This document shows positions 56,049-64,000 of a stretch of 64,000 nucleotides of DNA, in pieces. The notes under the pieces are model-generated. The model ran no database searches. It was not told the DNA's origin and saw only the letters and a list, made by a program, of their open reading frames with translations. Positions within the stretch are counted from its first letter, which is position 1. Each line of letters opens with the position of its first letter. Source of the DNA: Thermosyntropha sp. (lineage in GTDB: Bacteria; Bacillota; Syntrophomonadia; Syntrophomonadales; Syntrophomonadaceae). The stretch covers positions 124,001-188,000 of the forward strand of contig NZ_JACDOH010000003.1 of NCBI RefSeq assembly GCF_017656155.1, given 5' to 3'. Made by a program: the position numbers and the translations under genes.

Positions 56049-56639
56049 TTAGAATTCCAAAAGTTCCTCAATAGCCGCTAAAATCTCTCCTACTCCTTCA
56101 CCGGTTGCAGCTGAAAAAGGCAGTAAAATATCCTCCGGTTCAAGATCTAAAGCTTTTCTTATCTGGTTTAAATGTTTTTGTCTTGCTCCTTTAGAAATCT
56201 TATCTGCCTTAGTCGCTACAAGCAGCAAAGGTATTTCATAATGTAAAAGCCAGTCTTTCATCAGGACATCATTCTCGGTTGGAACATGGCGTATATCTAG
56301 AAGCTGAATTACTCCTTTAAGCTGCTTGCGCTTACTCAAATATCCTTCTATCATACGGTTCCACTTTAACCTTTCCGTTTTGGAAACCCGGGCAAAACCA
56401 TAGCCGGGCAAATCAACAAAATACCAAGAATCATTAATCATATAAAAATTTATGGTACGGGTTTTCCCCGGCGTAGAACTTGATTTAGCTAAATTCTTAC
56501 GGTTTACTACTTTATTTATCAAAGAAGATTTACCTACATTTGACCTGCCTACCAATGCTATTTCTAAATTATCTTCATCTGGAAGCTGCTTTAAATCTAC
56601 AAAAGAACCTTTAAATTCTGCTTTTTTTACTTTTATCAT
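56049..56639 (-). CDS. ysxC: Ribosome biogenesis GTPase YsxC/EngB
   Basis: About 196 residues. G1 GRSNVGKSSLINKV, G3 DLPGYGFA and G4 TKADK are intact. It assists 50S subunit assembly. Start set at ATG 56639 (AGG about 8 nt upstream). The lon-ysxC order is conserved in Bacillota. Gap to lon is 39 nt. Confidence 0.96.
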   Translation of the reverse strand: MIKVKKAEFKGSFVDLKQLPDEDNLEIALVGRSNVGKSSLINKVVNRKNLAKSSSTPGKTRTINFYMINDSWYFVDLPGYGFARVSKTERLKWNRMIEGYLSKRKQLKGVIQLLDIRHVPTENDVLMKDWLLHYEIPLLLVATKADKISKGARQKHLNQIRKALDLEPEDILLPFSAATGEGVGEILAAIEELLEF

Positions 56640-56678
56640 TTTCATCACCTAATAATTTTTCATTTAAAAGACCAGGGA

Positions 56679-59018
56679 CTAACCTGGTCTTTTCTCATCT
56701 TGACTTAAAGTTTCGTTTAAAACCTCATCCATATGTTCCACCAATACAAACCGCATTCTCTTTTTTACATTAGCAGGGACTTCATCTAAATCTTTTTTAT
56801 TTTCGACTGGCAAAATAACCGTATTAATACCAGCTCGATGGGCTGCTAAAACCTTTTCCTTCACTCCTCCAATAGGCAGGACTCTGCCTCTTAAAGTTAT
56901 TTCTCCCGTCATAGCCACATCATTCCTAACCGGCTTTCCAGACATAGCTGAGGCCAAGGCAGTTGCTATGGTAATCCCGGCCGATGGCCCATCCTTCGGA
57001 ATAGCACCTTCAGGTACATGCAAATGCACATCATAAGTATCACGTACTTCATCACTTATTCCCAACTGTTCAGCCCGTGAGCGAACATAGGTTAAAGCAG
57101 CCTGGGCCGATTCTTTCATAACATCACCTAATTTACCGGTTAAGGTGAGATTTCCTTTCCCCTTGAGCAAAGCTACTTCAACCGCTAAAATATCTCCCCC
57201 CATCTCTGTCCAGGCAAGGCCAGTAGCTACCCCAATCTGATTTTCTTTTTCTGCCGTACCATAGCGGTATTTTTCAGGTCCCAACATTTTTATTATCCGG
57301 TTAGAAGTTATGTTGGCATAATAATTTTTGTCTTCTACTACCTGACGGGCTACCTTACGGCAAACAGCAGCAATCTGCCTCTCTAAATTTCTGACTCCTG
57401 CTTCCCTCGTATACTCGCGGATTATCTTGCGTACGGCTCCTTCGGTAAAAGAAATATTAATATCTTTTAATCCGTGTTCTTTTATCTGTTTTGGTATAAG
57501 ATAATCCATAGCAATATGGACTTTATCTTCTTCAGTATATCCACCAAGCTCTATTATTTCCATACGATCAAGCAGGGGTCTTGGAATATTGTGTATTGAG
57601 TTGGCAGTTGTTATAAACATCACTTTGGACAGGTCAAAAGGTATCTCAAGATAGTGGTCACTAAAAGTATTATTCTGTTCCGGATCTAACACCTCAAGCA
57701 AAGCAGAGGCTGGGTCTCCCCTAAAATCCATAGTCATTTTATCAATCTCATCTAAAAGAAAAACTGGATTTTTAGAGCCTGCCTGTTTCATCCCCTGTAA
57801 TATTCTTCCCGGCATCGAACCGACATAAGTCCGCCTGTGACCTCTAATTTCAGCTTCATCACGTATTCCGCCCAAAGATATGCGGACAAAATTTCGATTT
57901 AAAGCATGGGCTACCGATTTTCCAAGCGAAGTCTTGCCAACTCCAGGAGGTCCTACCAGACATAATATCGGACCTTTCATCTTTTTAGCAAGTTTGCGTA
58001 TAGCAAGATACTCTATAATCCTTTCTTTTGGCTTTTTAAGTCCATAATGCTCTCTCTCTAGGATTTCTTCCGCCATTTTTATATCTAGTCTGTCCCGGGT
58101 TTCTACTGACCAGGGAAGAGATAAAAGCCAATCCAGATAATTTCGAACTACCACCGCTTCTGCCACCATAGGAGGCATCTTTTCCAATCGTTCCAGCTCC
58201 TTATAGGCTTTTTCCTCTGCATGTTTGGGCAGATTGGCTTTTTCGATCTTCTCCTTCAACTCTTCAATTTCTGTAATTTTCTCGTCTCTTTCTCCCAGTT
58301 CCTTTTGTATGGCCTTCATCTGTTCTCTCAGGTAATATTCCTTCTGAGACTTTTCCATCTGCTTGCGGACCCGAATATTTATTTTTCTTTCCAGTTCCAG
58401 GACTTCCATTTCCTTGGCTAATATTTCACAAAGATATTCCAAACGCTCATTTATATCTAAAGCCTCTAATATGCGCTGTTTTTCATTAATCTTCAGTGTT
58501 AAATGCGAAGCAATTACATCTGCTAATCTTCCCGGCTCCTCAATAGCTACTACTGATATAACCGTTTCCGGGGAAATTTTTTTGCTCATGCGAACATATT
58601 GCTCAAATTGGGAAATCAAAGTGCGCATCAAAGCTTCAACCCTATTGTCTTTTTCAATATCACTTTCATTAAATTGCTCTATCTCCACCTTAATATAGGG
58701 ATCCATGGAAGTAAACTGCCTTATTTTGGCACGGCATATTCCTTCTACCAGTATGCGCATGGTTCCGCCCGGCATCTTTAAAATCTGCCTTATTTCCGCA
58801 ACTGTACCTATATGGTAAATATCATCTTCTCCTGGATCATCAGTCTGGGCATCTTTCTGAGTAGCAAGAAATATTTCTTTATCTATAAGCATAGCTTCTT
58901 CTATAGCATTGATAGATTTCTTTCGTCCCACATCTAAATGAATTACTGTATAAGGAAAAACTAGGACACCTCTTAACGGTAACATGGGCATAACTCTGTA
59001 TCCATTTTGCTGCTGCAA
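56679..59018 (-). CDS. lon: ATP-dependent protease Lon (LonA type)
   Basis: About 779 residues. N-terminal substrate-binding domain starting [13 protein letters not shown], Walker A GPPGVGKT (~355), Walker [10 protein letters not shown], and the Ser-Lys protease domain with PKDGPSAGI and the later Lys in [15 protein letters not shown]. It degrades misfolded and regulatory proteins. Start set at TTG 59018, 8 nt after GGGAGG; a GTG at 59027 abuts that site. Confidence 0.97.
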   Translation of the reverse strand: MQQQNGYRVMPMLPLRGVLVFPYTVIHLDVGRKKSINAIEEAMLIDKEIFLATQKDAQTDDPGEDDIYHIGTVAEIRQILKMPGGTMRILVEGICRAKIRQFTSMDPYIKVEIEQFNESDIEKDNRVEALMRTLISQFEQYVRMSKKISPETVISVVAIEEPGRLADVIASHLTLKINEKQRILEALDINERLEYLCEILAKEMEVLELERKINIRVRKQMEKSQKEYYLREQMKAIQKELGERDEKITEIEELKEKIEKANLPKHAEEKAYKELERLEKMPPMVAEAVVVRNYLDWLLSLPWSVETRDRLDIKMAEEILEREHYGLKKPKERIIEYLAIRKLAKKMKGPILCLVGPPGVGKTSLGKSVAHALNRNFVRISLGGIRDEAEIRGHRRTYVGSMPGRILQGMKQAGSKNPVFLLDEIDKMTMDFRGDPASALLEVLDPEQNNTFSDHYLEIPFDLSKVMFITTANSIHNIPRPLLDRMEIIELGGYTEEDKVHIAMDYLIPKQIKEHGLKDINISFTEGAVRKIIREYTREAGVRNLERQIAAVCRKVARQVVEDKNYYANITSNRIIKMLGPEKYRYGTAEKENQIGVATGLAWTEMGGDILAVEVALLKGKGNLTLTGKLGDVMKESAQAALTYVRSRAEQLGISDEVRDTYDVHLHVPEGAIPKDGPSAGITIATALASAMSGKPVRNDVAMTGEITLRGRVLPIGGVKEKVLAAHRAGINTVILPVENKKDLDEVPANVKKRMRFVLVEHMDEVLNETLSQDEKRPG

Positions 59019-59149
59019 ACATAACACCTCCCAAGCAAGTCCATTCTACTACAAGTGGATACACCGTGCAATAATTCCTGTTTAAAGCATAATGATCTTT
59101 TTTATATTACCTAATATATAGCCATTAAATACAACAAAAAGCAATACTT

Positions 59150-60820
59150 TTAAACAGATAAAGTGCCGTATTCTTTTAAAACATCGCTTTTATTCGGCAC
59201 AAAAGCTATATTAAAGACATCTTCCAGTTTTTCCACCGGAATAACTTCAATATCGGAAAAATCTTTAAAAATACTAAGCCAGTTATCTGCTGGTATAACT
59301 ACCCGTCTTATTCCAGCCCGTCTGGCAGCTTCGACTTTGCTGATTACTCCTCCAACCGGTTTGACCATACCATGAACAGAAACTTCTCCTGTCATTGCCA
59401 GGAGATTATCTACCGGCAGTTTTTTAATAGAAGAATAAACCACTGTAGCTATGCTTATACCTGCTGAAGGTCCATCGACCGGAACTCCTCCCGTAAAATT
59501 TATATGAATATCATAATCCTTAAGCTTAAGGTCATATCCACTTTTTAAAACTGTAATAACATTTTCGACTGCACCTTTTGCCATACTTTTACGCCTTATT
59601 TTGCGCGCTCCATTCTCCATCTGTTCTTCTTCAACCACCCCAGTAACAGTAATTTCTCCATTTCCCTTCACAGCAGGGACAACTGCTGCTTCGATTTCTA
59701 TCAAAGTTCCAATATTAGCTCCATAGACTGCCAAACCATTTACAACCCCTATCTGTGGAATATCAGCAGGCTTCATATCAAAACGCGGTGAAAACCTGCC
59801 ATTATTTAAAACCTTTTCAATTACTGCTAAATCAATTTTTCTTTTTCCTTCCATCATGGCTATTCCTGCAGCAAGCTGCATTATATTTACTGCCTCACGC
59901 CCATTATTCGCATATTTTATAATCTCATTTAGCGCATCTTCATCTAAATCAAAATTTATTTTAGATGCCGCATTTAAAGCAATCACTTTTATATGTTCTT
60001 TTTCTAAAGGCTTAAAAAATATTTCCACACAGCGGGATCTTAAAGCAGGGGGGATTTCTTCCGGCATACGGGTAGTAGCTCCCACCAGCCTGAAATCTGC
60101 AGGTAATCCATTCTGGAAAATATCATGGATATGAGGAGGTATACTGCGGTCATTTTCATTATAATAGGCGCTTTCTAGCATCACTTTGCGATCTTCTAAC
60201 ACCTTCAAAAGCTTATTCATCTGCATAGGATGCAGCTCACCTATTTCATCAATAAAAAGAATACCTCCATGTGCCTTGGTGCAAGCTCCCGGTTTGGGCT
60301 GAGGAATGCCAGCTGCTCCCATAGCTCCAGCTCCCTGATAAATGGGGTCATGTACCGAACCGATTAAAGGATCCGCAATATTTCTTTCATCAAATCGTGT
60401 AATAGTAGCATCAACTTCAACAAATGCAGCATTTTTCCCAAATGGTGAAAGGACATTTTTTTTTGCCTCTTCCAACACTAAACGAGCAGCAGCAGTCTTA
60501 CCTACCCCAGGGGGACCATAAATAATAACATGCTGGGGATTAGGTCCGCACAAAGCAGATCTTAAAATACTTATCCCTTCTTCCTGGCCTATAACATCTT
60601 CTAATTTAGATGGCCTAGTTAAACTGGATAAAGGTTCTGTAAGCCTTATACCACGCATATTTTTTAATTTAATTCTTTCTCTTTCGGATTCTTTAGATAC
60701 TACTGTCTTCTTGCTTTGCTGATTTTTTAAAAGATTCCAGAAATATATCCCAATTATTACCGCAAAAAACAGCTGAATTAAATACAGAATACCACCATAT
60801 TTTATAAAAAAATCATTCAT
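59150..60820 (-). CDS. lonB: LonB-type membrane-anchored ATP-dependent protease
   Basis: 556 residues. A single N-terminal membrane helix (GGILYLIQLFFAVIIGIYFW) replaces the Lon N-domain. The AAA+ domain has [13 protein letters not shown] and ILFIDEIGELHPMQ. The Lon protease domain has GVPVDGPSAGIS and GGVISKVEAARRAG. In B. subtilis LonB is a sigma-F-controlled sporulation protease located next to lonA, as here. Confidence 0.95.
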   Translation of the reverse strand: MNDFFIKYGGILYLIQLFFAVIIGIYFWNLLKNQQSKKTVVSKESERERIKLKNMRGIRLTEPLSSLTRPSKLEDVIGQEEGISILRSALCGPNPQHVIIYGPPGVGKTAAARLVLEEAKKNVLSPFGKNAAFVEVDATITRFDERNIADPLIGSVHDPIYQGAGAMGAAGIPQPKPGACTKAHGGILFIDEIGELHPMQMNKLLKVLEDRKVMLESAYYNENDRSIPPHIHDIFQNGLPADFRLVGATTRMPEEIPPALRSRCVEIFFKPLEKEHIKVIALNAASKINFDLDEDALNEIIKYANNGREAVNIMQLAAGIAMMEGKRKIDLAVIEKVLNNGRFSPRFDMKPADIPQIGVVNGLAVYGANIGTLIEIEAAVVPAVKGNGEITVTGVVEEEQMENGARKIRRKSMAKGAVENVITVLKSGYDLKLKDYDIHINFTGGVPVDGPSAGISIATVVYSSIKKLPVDNLLAMTGEVSVHGMVKPVGGVISKVEAARRAGIRRVVIPADNWLSIFKDFSDIEVIPVEKLEDVFNIAFVPNKSDVLKEYGTLSV

Positions 60821-60898
60821 AAATTTTTCCCTTTCCTCAAGATTTTTTAATATTATCCCCTGTTATTCCCTGAGGAATGAGAAAAAAAACAAGTAAAA

Positions 60899-60922
60899 AA
60901 AAGGCAGCATACGCTACCTTTT
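60899..60922 (-). terminator. Probable terminator between clpX and lonB
   Basis: AAAAGGCAGC (60899-60908) pairs with GCTACCTTTT (60913-60922) with one mismatch. On the minus strand it is followed by TTTTTTACTTGTTTTTTTT. It would separate tig-clpP-clpX from lonB. Confidence 0.65.
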
Positions 60923-60945
60923 CCTGTATATTAATTATTAATTTA

Positions 60946-62196
60946 TTAATTAATTTTCCGCTTTGCATCAACAGTTACTAGCAAAGGTTTTTCTTTCTTT
61001 TCAATGACCTCTTTAGTAATTACTACCTTAGTTATATCTGCCCTTGAAGGTACTTCATACATTACATCCAGCATTATATCTTCAATTATCGCTCTCAAAC
61101 CTCTAGCTCCTGTATTTCTTCGCAAAGCTTCTGTTGCTACCGCATCTAAAGCATCTGCAGTAAATTCTAGTTCCACTCCATCTAAATCAAAGAGCTTCTT
61201 ATATTGTTTTACCAGAGCATTTTTAGGTTCAGTAAGGATCCTTATTAAAGCTTCCTTATCCAAAGCATCGAGAGTAACTATTATGGGAACACGGCCAACA
61301 AATTCTGGAATCAACCCATAGCGCAAAAGATCCTGGGGAAGAATCATTTCTAAAATCTCCCCGATATTCTTCTCATTTTTGCTTTTAATGTCTGCCCCAA
61401 AACCTATATTTTTTTGACCTATTCGGCTCTGGATAATTTTATCAATACCTTCAAAAGCTCCACCACATATAAACAGTATATTAGTAGTGTCGATTTGAAT
61501 AAATTCCTGATGCGGATGCTTACGTCCACCTTGAGGAGGAACACTGGCTACTGTACCTTCTAAAATTTTAAGCAAGGCCTGTTGAACACCTTCACCTGAA
61601 ACATCCCTAGTGATGCTGGGATTATCTGTCTTGCGGGCAATTTTATCTATTTCATCAATATAGACAATGCCCTTCTCCGCTTTTTCAATGTCATAATCAG
61701 CCGCCTGAATAAGCTTAAGCAAAATGTTTTCTACATCTTCCCCTACATACCCAGCTTCAGTAAGAGAAGTAGCATCAGCAATAGCAAACGGCACGTTCAA
61801 AATTTTGGCCAATGTTTGAGCCAAAAGGGTTTTTCCACTTCCAGTGGGACCTAAAAGCAAAATATTACTTTTCTGTAGTTCTACATCATCAAGCTTTCCG
61901 CCTATATTTATCCGCTTATAATGATTGTAAACTGCTACAGACAATGCTTTTTTGGCTTTTTCCTGCCCAACAACATATTCATCGAGTATAGCCTTAATTT
62001 CTTTGGGCCTGGGAATATCCCCCAAATCAAGATCAAATTCATCAGCCAGTTCTTCTTCAATTATTTCGTTACATAGCTCAATACATTCATCACATATATA
62101 TACTCCGGGTCCTGCTACCAGTTTTTTTACTTGATCTTGGGTTTTTCCACAAAATGAACACTTTAATTGGCCTCTTTCGTCCCCGTATTTATGCAT
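60946..62196 (-). CDS. clpX: ATP-dependent Clp protease ATPase subunit ClpX
   Basis: 416 residues. N-terminal zinc-binding domain (CSFCGK...CDECIELC), Walker A GPTGSGKT, pore loop GYVGEDVE, Walker [11 protein letters not shown] and the ClpP-binding IGF loop in [14 protein letters not shown]. It unfolds substrates for ClpP. 22 nt after clpP. Confidence 0.98.
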   Translation of the reverse strand: MHKYGDERGQLKCSFCGKTQDQVKKLVAGPGVYICDECIELCNEIIEEELADEFDLDLGDIPRPKEIKAILDEYVVGQEKAKKALSVAVYNHYKRINIGGKLDDVELQKSNILLLGPTGSGKTLLAQTLAKILNVPFAIADATSLTEAGYVGEDVENILLKLIQAADYDIEKAEKGIVYIDEIDKIARKTDNPSITRDVSGEGVQQALLKILEGTVASVPPQGGRKHPHQEFIQIDTTNILFICGGAFEGIDKIIQSRIGQKNIGFGADIKSKNEKNIGEILEMILPQDLLRYGLIPEFVGRVPIIVTLDALDKEALIRILTEPKNALVKQYKKLFDLDGVELEFTADALDAVATEALRRNTGARGLRAIIEDIMLDVMYEVPSRADITKVVITKEVIEKKEKPLLVTVDAKRKIN

Positions 62197-62218
62197 AACT
62201 TCACCTCTCTAAAAAAAG

Positions 62219-62821
62219 CTATTTGGCATTAGCTTTTTTCGGTTTAATTATCACCTCGTCAATAATGCCGTATTCCTTGGCTTCCTGGGCAGTCATAAAA
62301 TAGTCTCTCTCCGTATCCTGCTGAATTTTTTCCAGTTTCTGACCGGTCCTTTCAGCTAAAATCCGATTTAAGGAATCCTTCATCCTTAATATGCGACGGG
62401 CATGGATTTCAATATCAGTAGCCTGCCCTTGAGTGCCTCCTAGAGGCTGATGAATCATAATCTCTGCATTAGGTAAAGCAAACCTCTTACCCTTTTGGCC
62501 CGCAGCCAATAAAAATGCTCCCATGCTGGCTGCCAGTCCTACACATATAGTTGAAACATCAGGCCTTATATATTGCATAGTATCATAGATAGCCATACCT
62601 GCACTTATTGATCCACCAGGGCTGTTAATATAAAGGTATATATCCTTATCCGGATCCTCAGCTTCCAAAAAAAGCATTTGAGCTATAACTAAATTAGCCA
62701 CAGCATCATCAATGGCACTTCCCAAAAAAACTATGCGGTCTTTTAAAAGTCGCGAATAAATATCATAAGCGCGTTCACCGCGATTAGTCTGCTCAACTAC
62801 CACTGGCACCAAATAAGACAC
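62219..62821 (-). CDS. clpP: ATP-dependent Clp protease proteolytic subunit
   Basis: About 200 residues. The N-terminus is [25 protein letters not shown]. Catalytic Ser is in [10 protein letters not shown], His in MIHQPLGG and Asp in the ERDYFMTA region. Start set at GTG 62821 with GGGGTGGAG upstream; a GTG at 62830 is inside the ribosome binding site. It forms the proteolytic barrel with ClpX. Confidence 0.97.
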   Translation of the reverse strand: MSYLVPVVVEQTNRGERAYDIYSRLLKDRIVFLGSAIDDAVANLVIAQMLFLEAEDPDKDIYLYINSPGGSISAGMAIYDTMQYIRPDVSTICVGLAASMGAFLLAAGQKGKRFALPNAEIMIHQPLGGTQGQATDIEIHARRILRMKDSLNRILAERTGQKLEKIQQDTERDYFMTAQEAKEYGIIDEVIIKPKKANAK

Positions 62822-62878
62822 AATCTCCACCCCTTTCCATCCTATGCATTACATTTAACACATAGTATTCTTTATTAT

Positions 62879-64000
62879 TTAATTAGATTCCACTTTATCG
62901 CTTTCTTCAGGCTTCTTAACAGTAATATCAGCATTCTGAATTAAATAATCAAAAACCTTATCTACTTTTACAGTATATTCCATTCTTTCCCGCATACCTA
63001 CAAGGCTTTCCTTGGCTTTTTCAAAATCCATTCCCATGTTGTCTGCGATTTCCTTAATTTGTTTATCTATTTCTTCATCGGTAGCAGCAAAACCTTTTTC
63101 TTCAATAATTTTTTCTAAAATAAAGTTGGTTTTTACTCTCTTGTCTGCTTCCGGCCAAATATCTTTTATAAAATCTTCTTCACTCATATTGAGTGCATTA
63201 AAATATGCTTCTAAGTTGAGCCCCTGTGCGTAAAGGCTGCGTTCAAACTCCTGCATCATCCTCATTGCCTGATCTTCAACCACTGCATCAGGTACAGCCA
63301 ATTCGCAAACTTCTAAGAGCTTTTCAGTTATCTGCTCTCTAATAAGTTCTTTTTTCTGCTTCTCAACTGCATCTTCCAATCTCTTTCTAATATCAGCTTT
63401 AAGTTCATCCAAAGTTTCAAAATCGCTTACTTCCTGGGCAAAATCGTCATTAAGATCTTTTAACTTCTTGGTTTCAACTTTTTTAACTTTTACCACAAAA
63501 CGGGCTTCTTTACCAGCTAGATCTTCAGCATGATATTCTTCCGGAAATACTACATTAACCTCTACTGTATCTCCGGCCTTTTTCCCAACCAATTGTTCTT
63601 CAAAACCGGGAATAAAAGTTTTAGAACCCAACTCTAAAGGATAATCTTCTCCTTTTCCTCCAGCAAAAGCTTCATCACCTATAAATCCTTCAAAATCAAT
63701 AACTACCGTATCTCCCAGTTCGGCTGGTTCATCCTTGGATTCAATTTGAGCATAGCTCTCCCTCAGGTTTTCAAGGCTTTTTTCTACTTCCTTGTCAGTA
63801 ACAGCCAATTCAGGTATCTCTACCTTAAGGCCTTCAATATTACCCAGTTTAACTTCCGGTTTGACAGGCACTTTAGCTGTAAAGATAAACGGCTTTCCAG
63901 CCTCAATATCACCAATGTCAAAATTAGGATCAGCAATAGGTTCAATATTAAGATCCTGCAGAGCCTTTTCGTATGCATCAGGAACTATATACTCTAAGGC
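62879..64000 (-). CDS. tig: Trigger factor (N-terminus beyond window edge)
   Basis: The last ~373 residues of trigger factor. The frame continues past 64000 (the first visible residues are ALEYIVPDAYEKAL), so roughly the first 60 residues of the ribosome-binding domain are missing. The PPIase (FKBP-like) domain shows ELGDTVVIDFEGFIGDEAFAGGKGEDYPLELGSKTFIPGFEEQLVGKKAGD, followed by the helical C-terminal arms. It chaperones nascent chains. It heads the conserved tig-clpP-clpX-lonB-lon-ysxC run. Confidence 0.97.
   Translation of the reverse strand, partial: ALEYIVPDAYEKALQDLNIEPIADPNFDIGDIEAGKPFIFTAKVPVKPEVKLGNIEGLKVEIPELAVTDKEVEKSLENLRESYAQIESKDEPAELGDTVVIDFEGFIGDEAFAGGKGEDYPLELGSKTFIPGFEEQLVGKKAGDTVEVNVVFPEEYHAEDLAGKEARFVVKVKKVETKKLKDLNDDFAQEVSDFETLDELKADIRKRLEDAVEKQKKELIREQITEKLLEVCELAVPDAVVEDQAMRMMQEFERSLYAQGLNLEAYFNALNMSEEDFIKDIWPEADKRVKTNFILEKIIEEKGFAATDEEIDKQIKEIADNMGMDFEKAKESLVGMRERMEYTVKVDKVFDYLIQNADITVKKPEESDKVESN

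Overview
The window looks like chromosomal DNA from an anaerobic, endospore-forming, AT-rich member of the Clostridia (Bacillota). Evidence: spoIVFA/spoIVFB, a LonB-type protease next to lon, minCDE with mreBCD-mrdA-rodA, rex, SpmA/SpmB-like proteins, strong AGGAGG ribosome binding sites, frequent TTG/GTG starts and many ferredoxin-type oxidoreductase subunits. A syntroph- or Peptococcaceae-like host is plausible, but no species can be named. I saw no rRNA, tRNA, CRISPR array or prophage.

Left part (1-13.5 kb). A YtrA-type GntR repressor with a perfect 12-bp inverted-repeat operator precedes a cut-off ABC ATPase. Next comes a decayed insertion sequence with 13-bp terminal inverted repeats. 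A minus-strand redox island follows (10.3 to 1.45 kb): MoaD-like and MoeB-like cofactor proteins, a four-cluster ferredoxin, a tungsten/molybdenum aldehyde:ferredoxin oxidoreductase (AOR), NuoE/NuoF/NuoG-like subunits and a sigma-54 activator. A clear -24/-12 promoter with upstream palindromes precedes the ferredoxin-AOR pair. Together these suggest an inducible aldehyde oxidoreductase that passes electrons to ferredoxin and/or NAD. Beyond it lie a pair of SpmA/SpmB-like membrane proteins, an unrecognised 384-residue protein and a flavodoxin.

Middle (14-39.5 kb). There is a secreted copper-amine-oxidase-N-type protein, a pcrA-ligA-DUF554 group, a second SpmA/SpmB-like pair, a DUF1287 protein, a PAS/GGDEF/HD-GYP protein, a Smr protein, an MBL-fold hydrolase and a 50-residue Cys protein. 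The complete tryptophan operon trpEGDCFBA follows. Its trpE and trpD translation starts are embedded in (G/U)AG triplets at a strict 5-nt pitch, the signature of a TRAP (MtrB) binding site. Then come an ABC transporter with an ECF sigma/anti-sigma pair, spoIVFAB and a nitronate-monooxygenase-like flavoprotein.

Right part (39.5-64 kb) is an almost unbroken minus-strand housekeeping block: rodA, minCDE, mreBCD-mrdA, radC, maf, DUF4321, rex, a phosphate transporter with its DUF47 partner, folC, valS, and the proteostasis run tig-clpP-clpX-lonB-lon-ysxC, with tig cut by the window edge.

Several start sites were moved from the longest reading frame because a Shine-Dalgarno sequence clearly points elsewhere. 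Two genes appear to use non-canonical starts (ATT at 10576, CTG at 36698).
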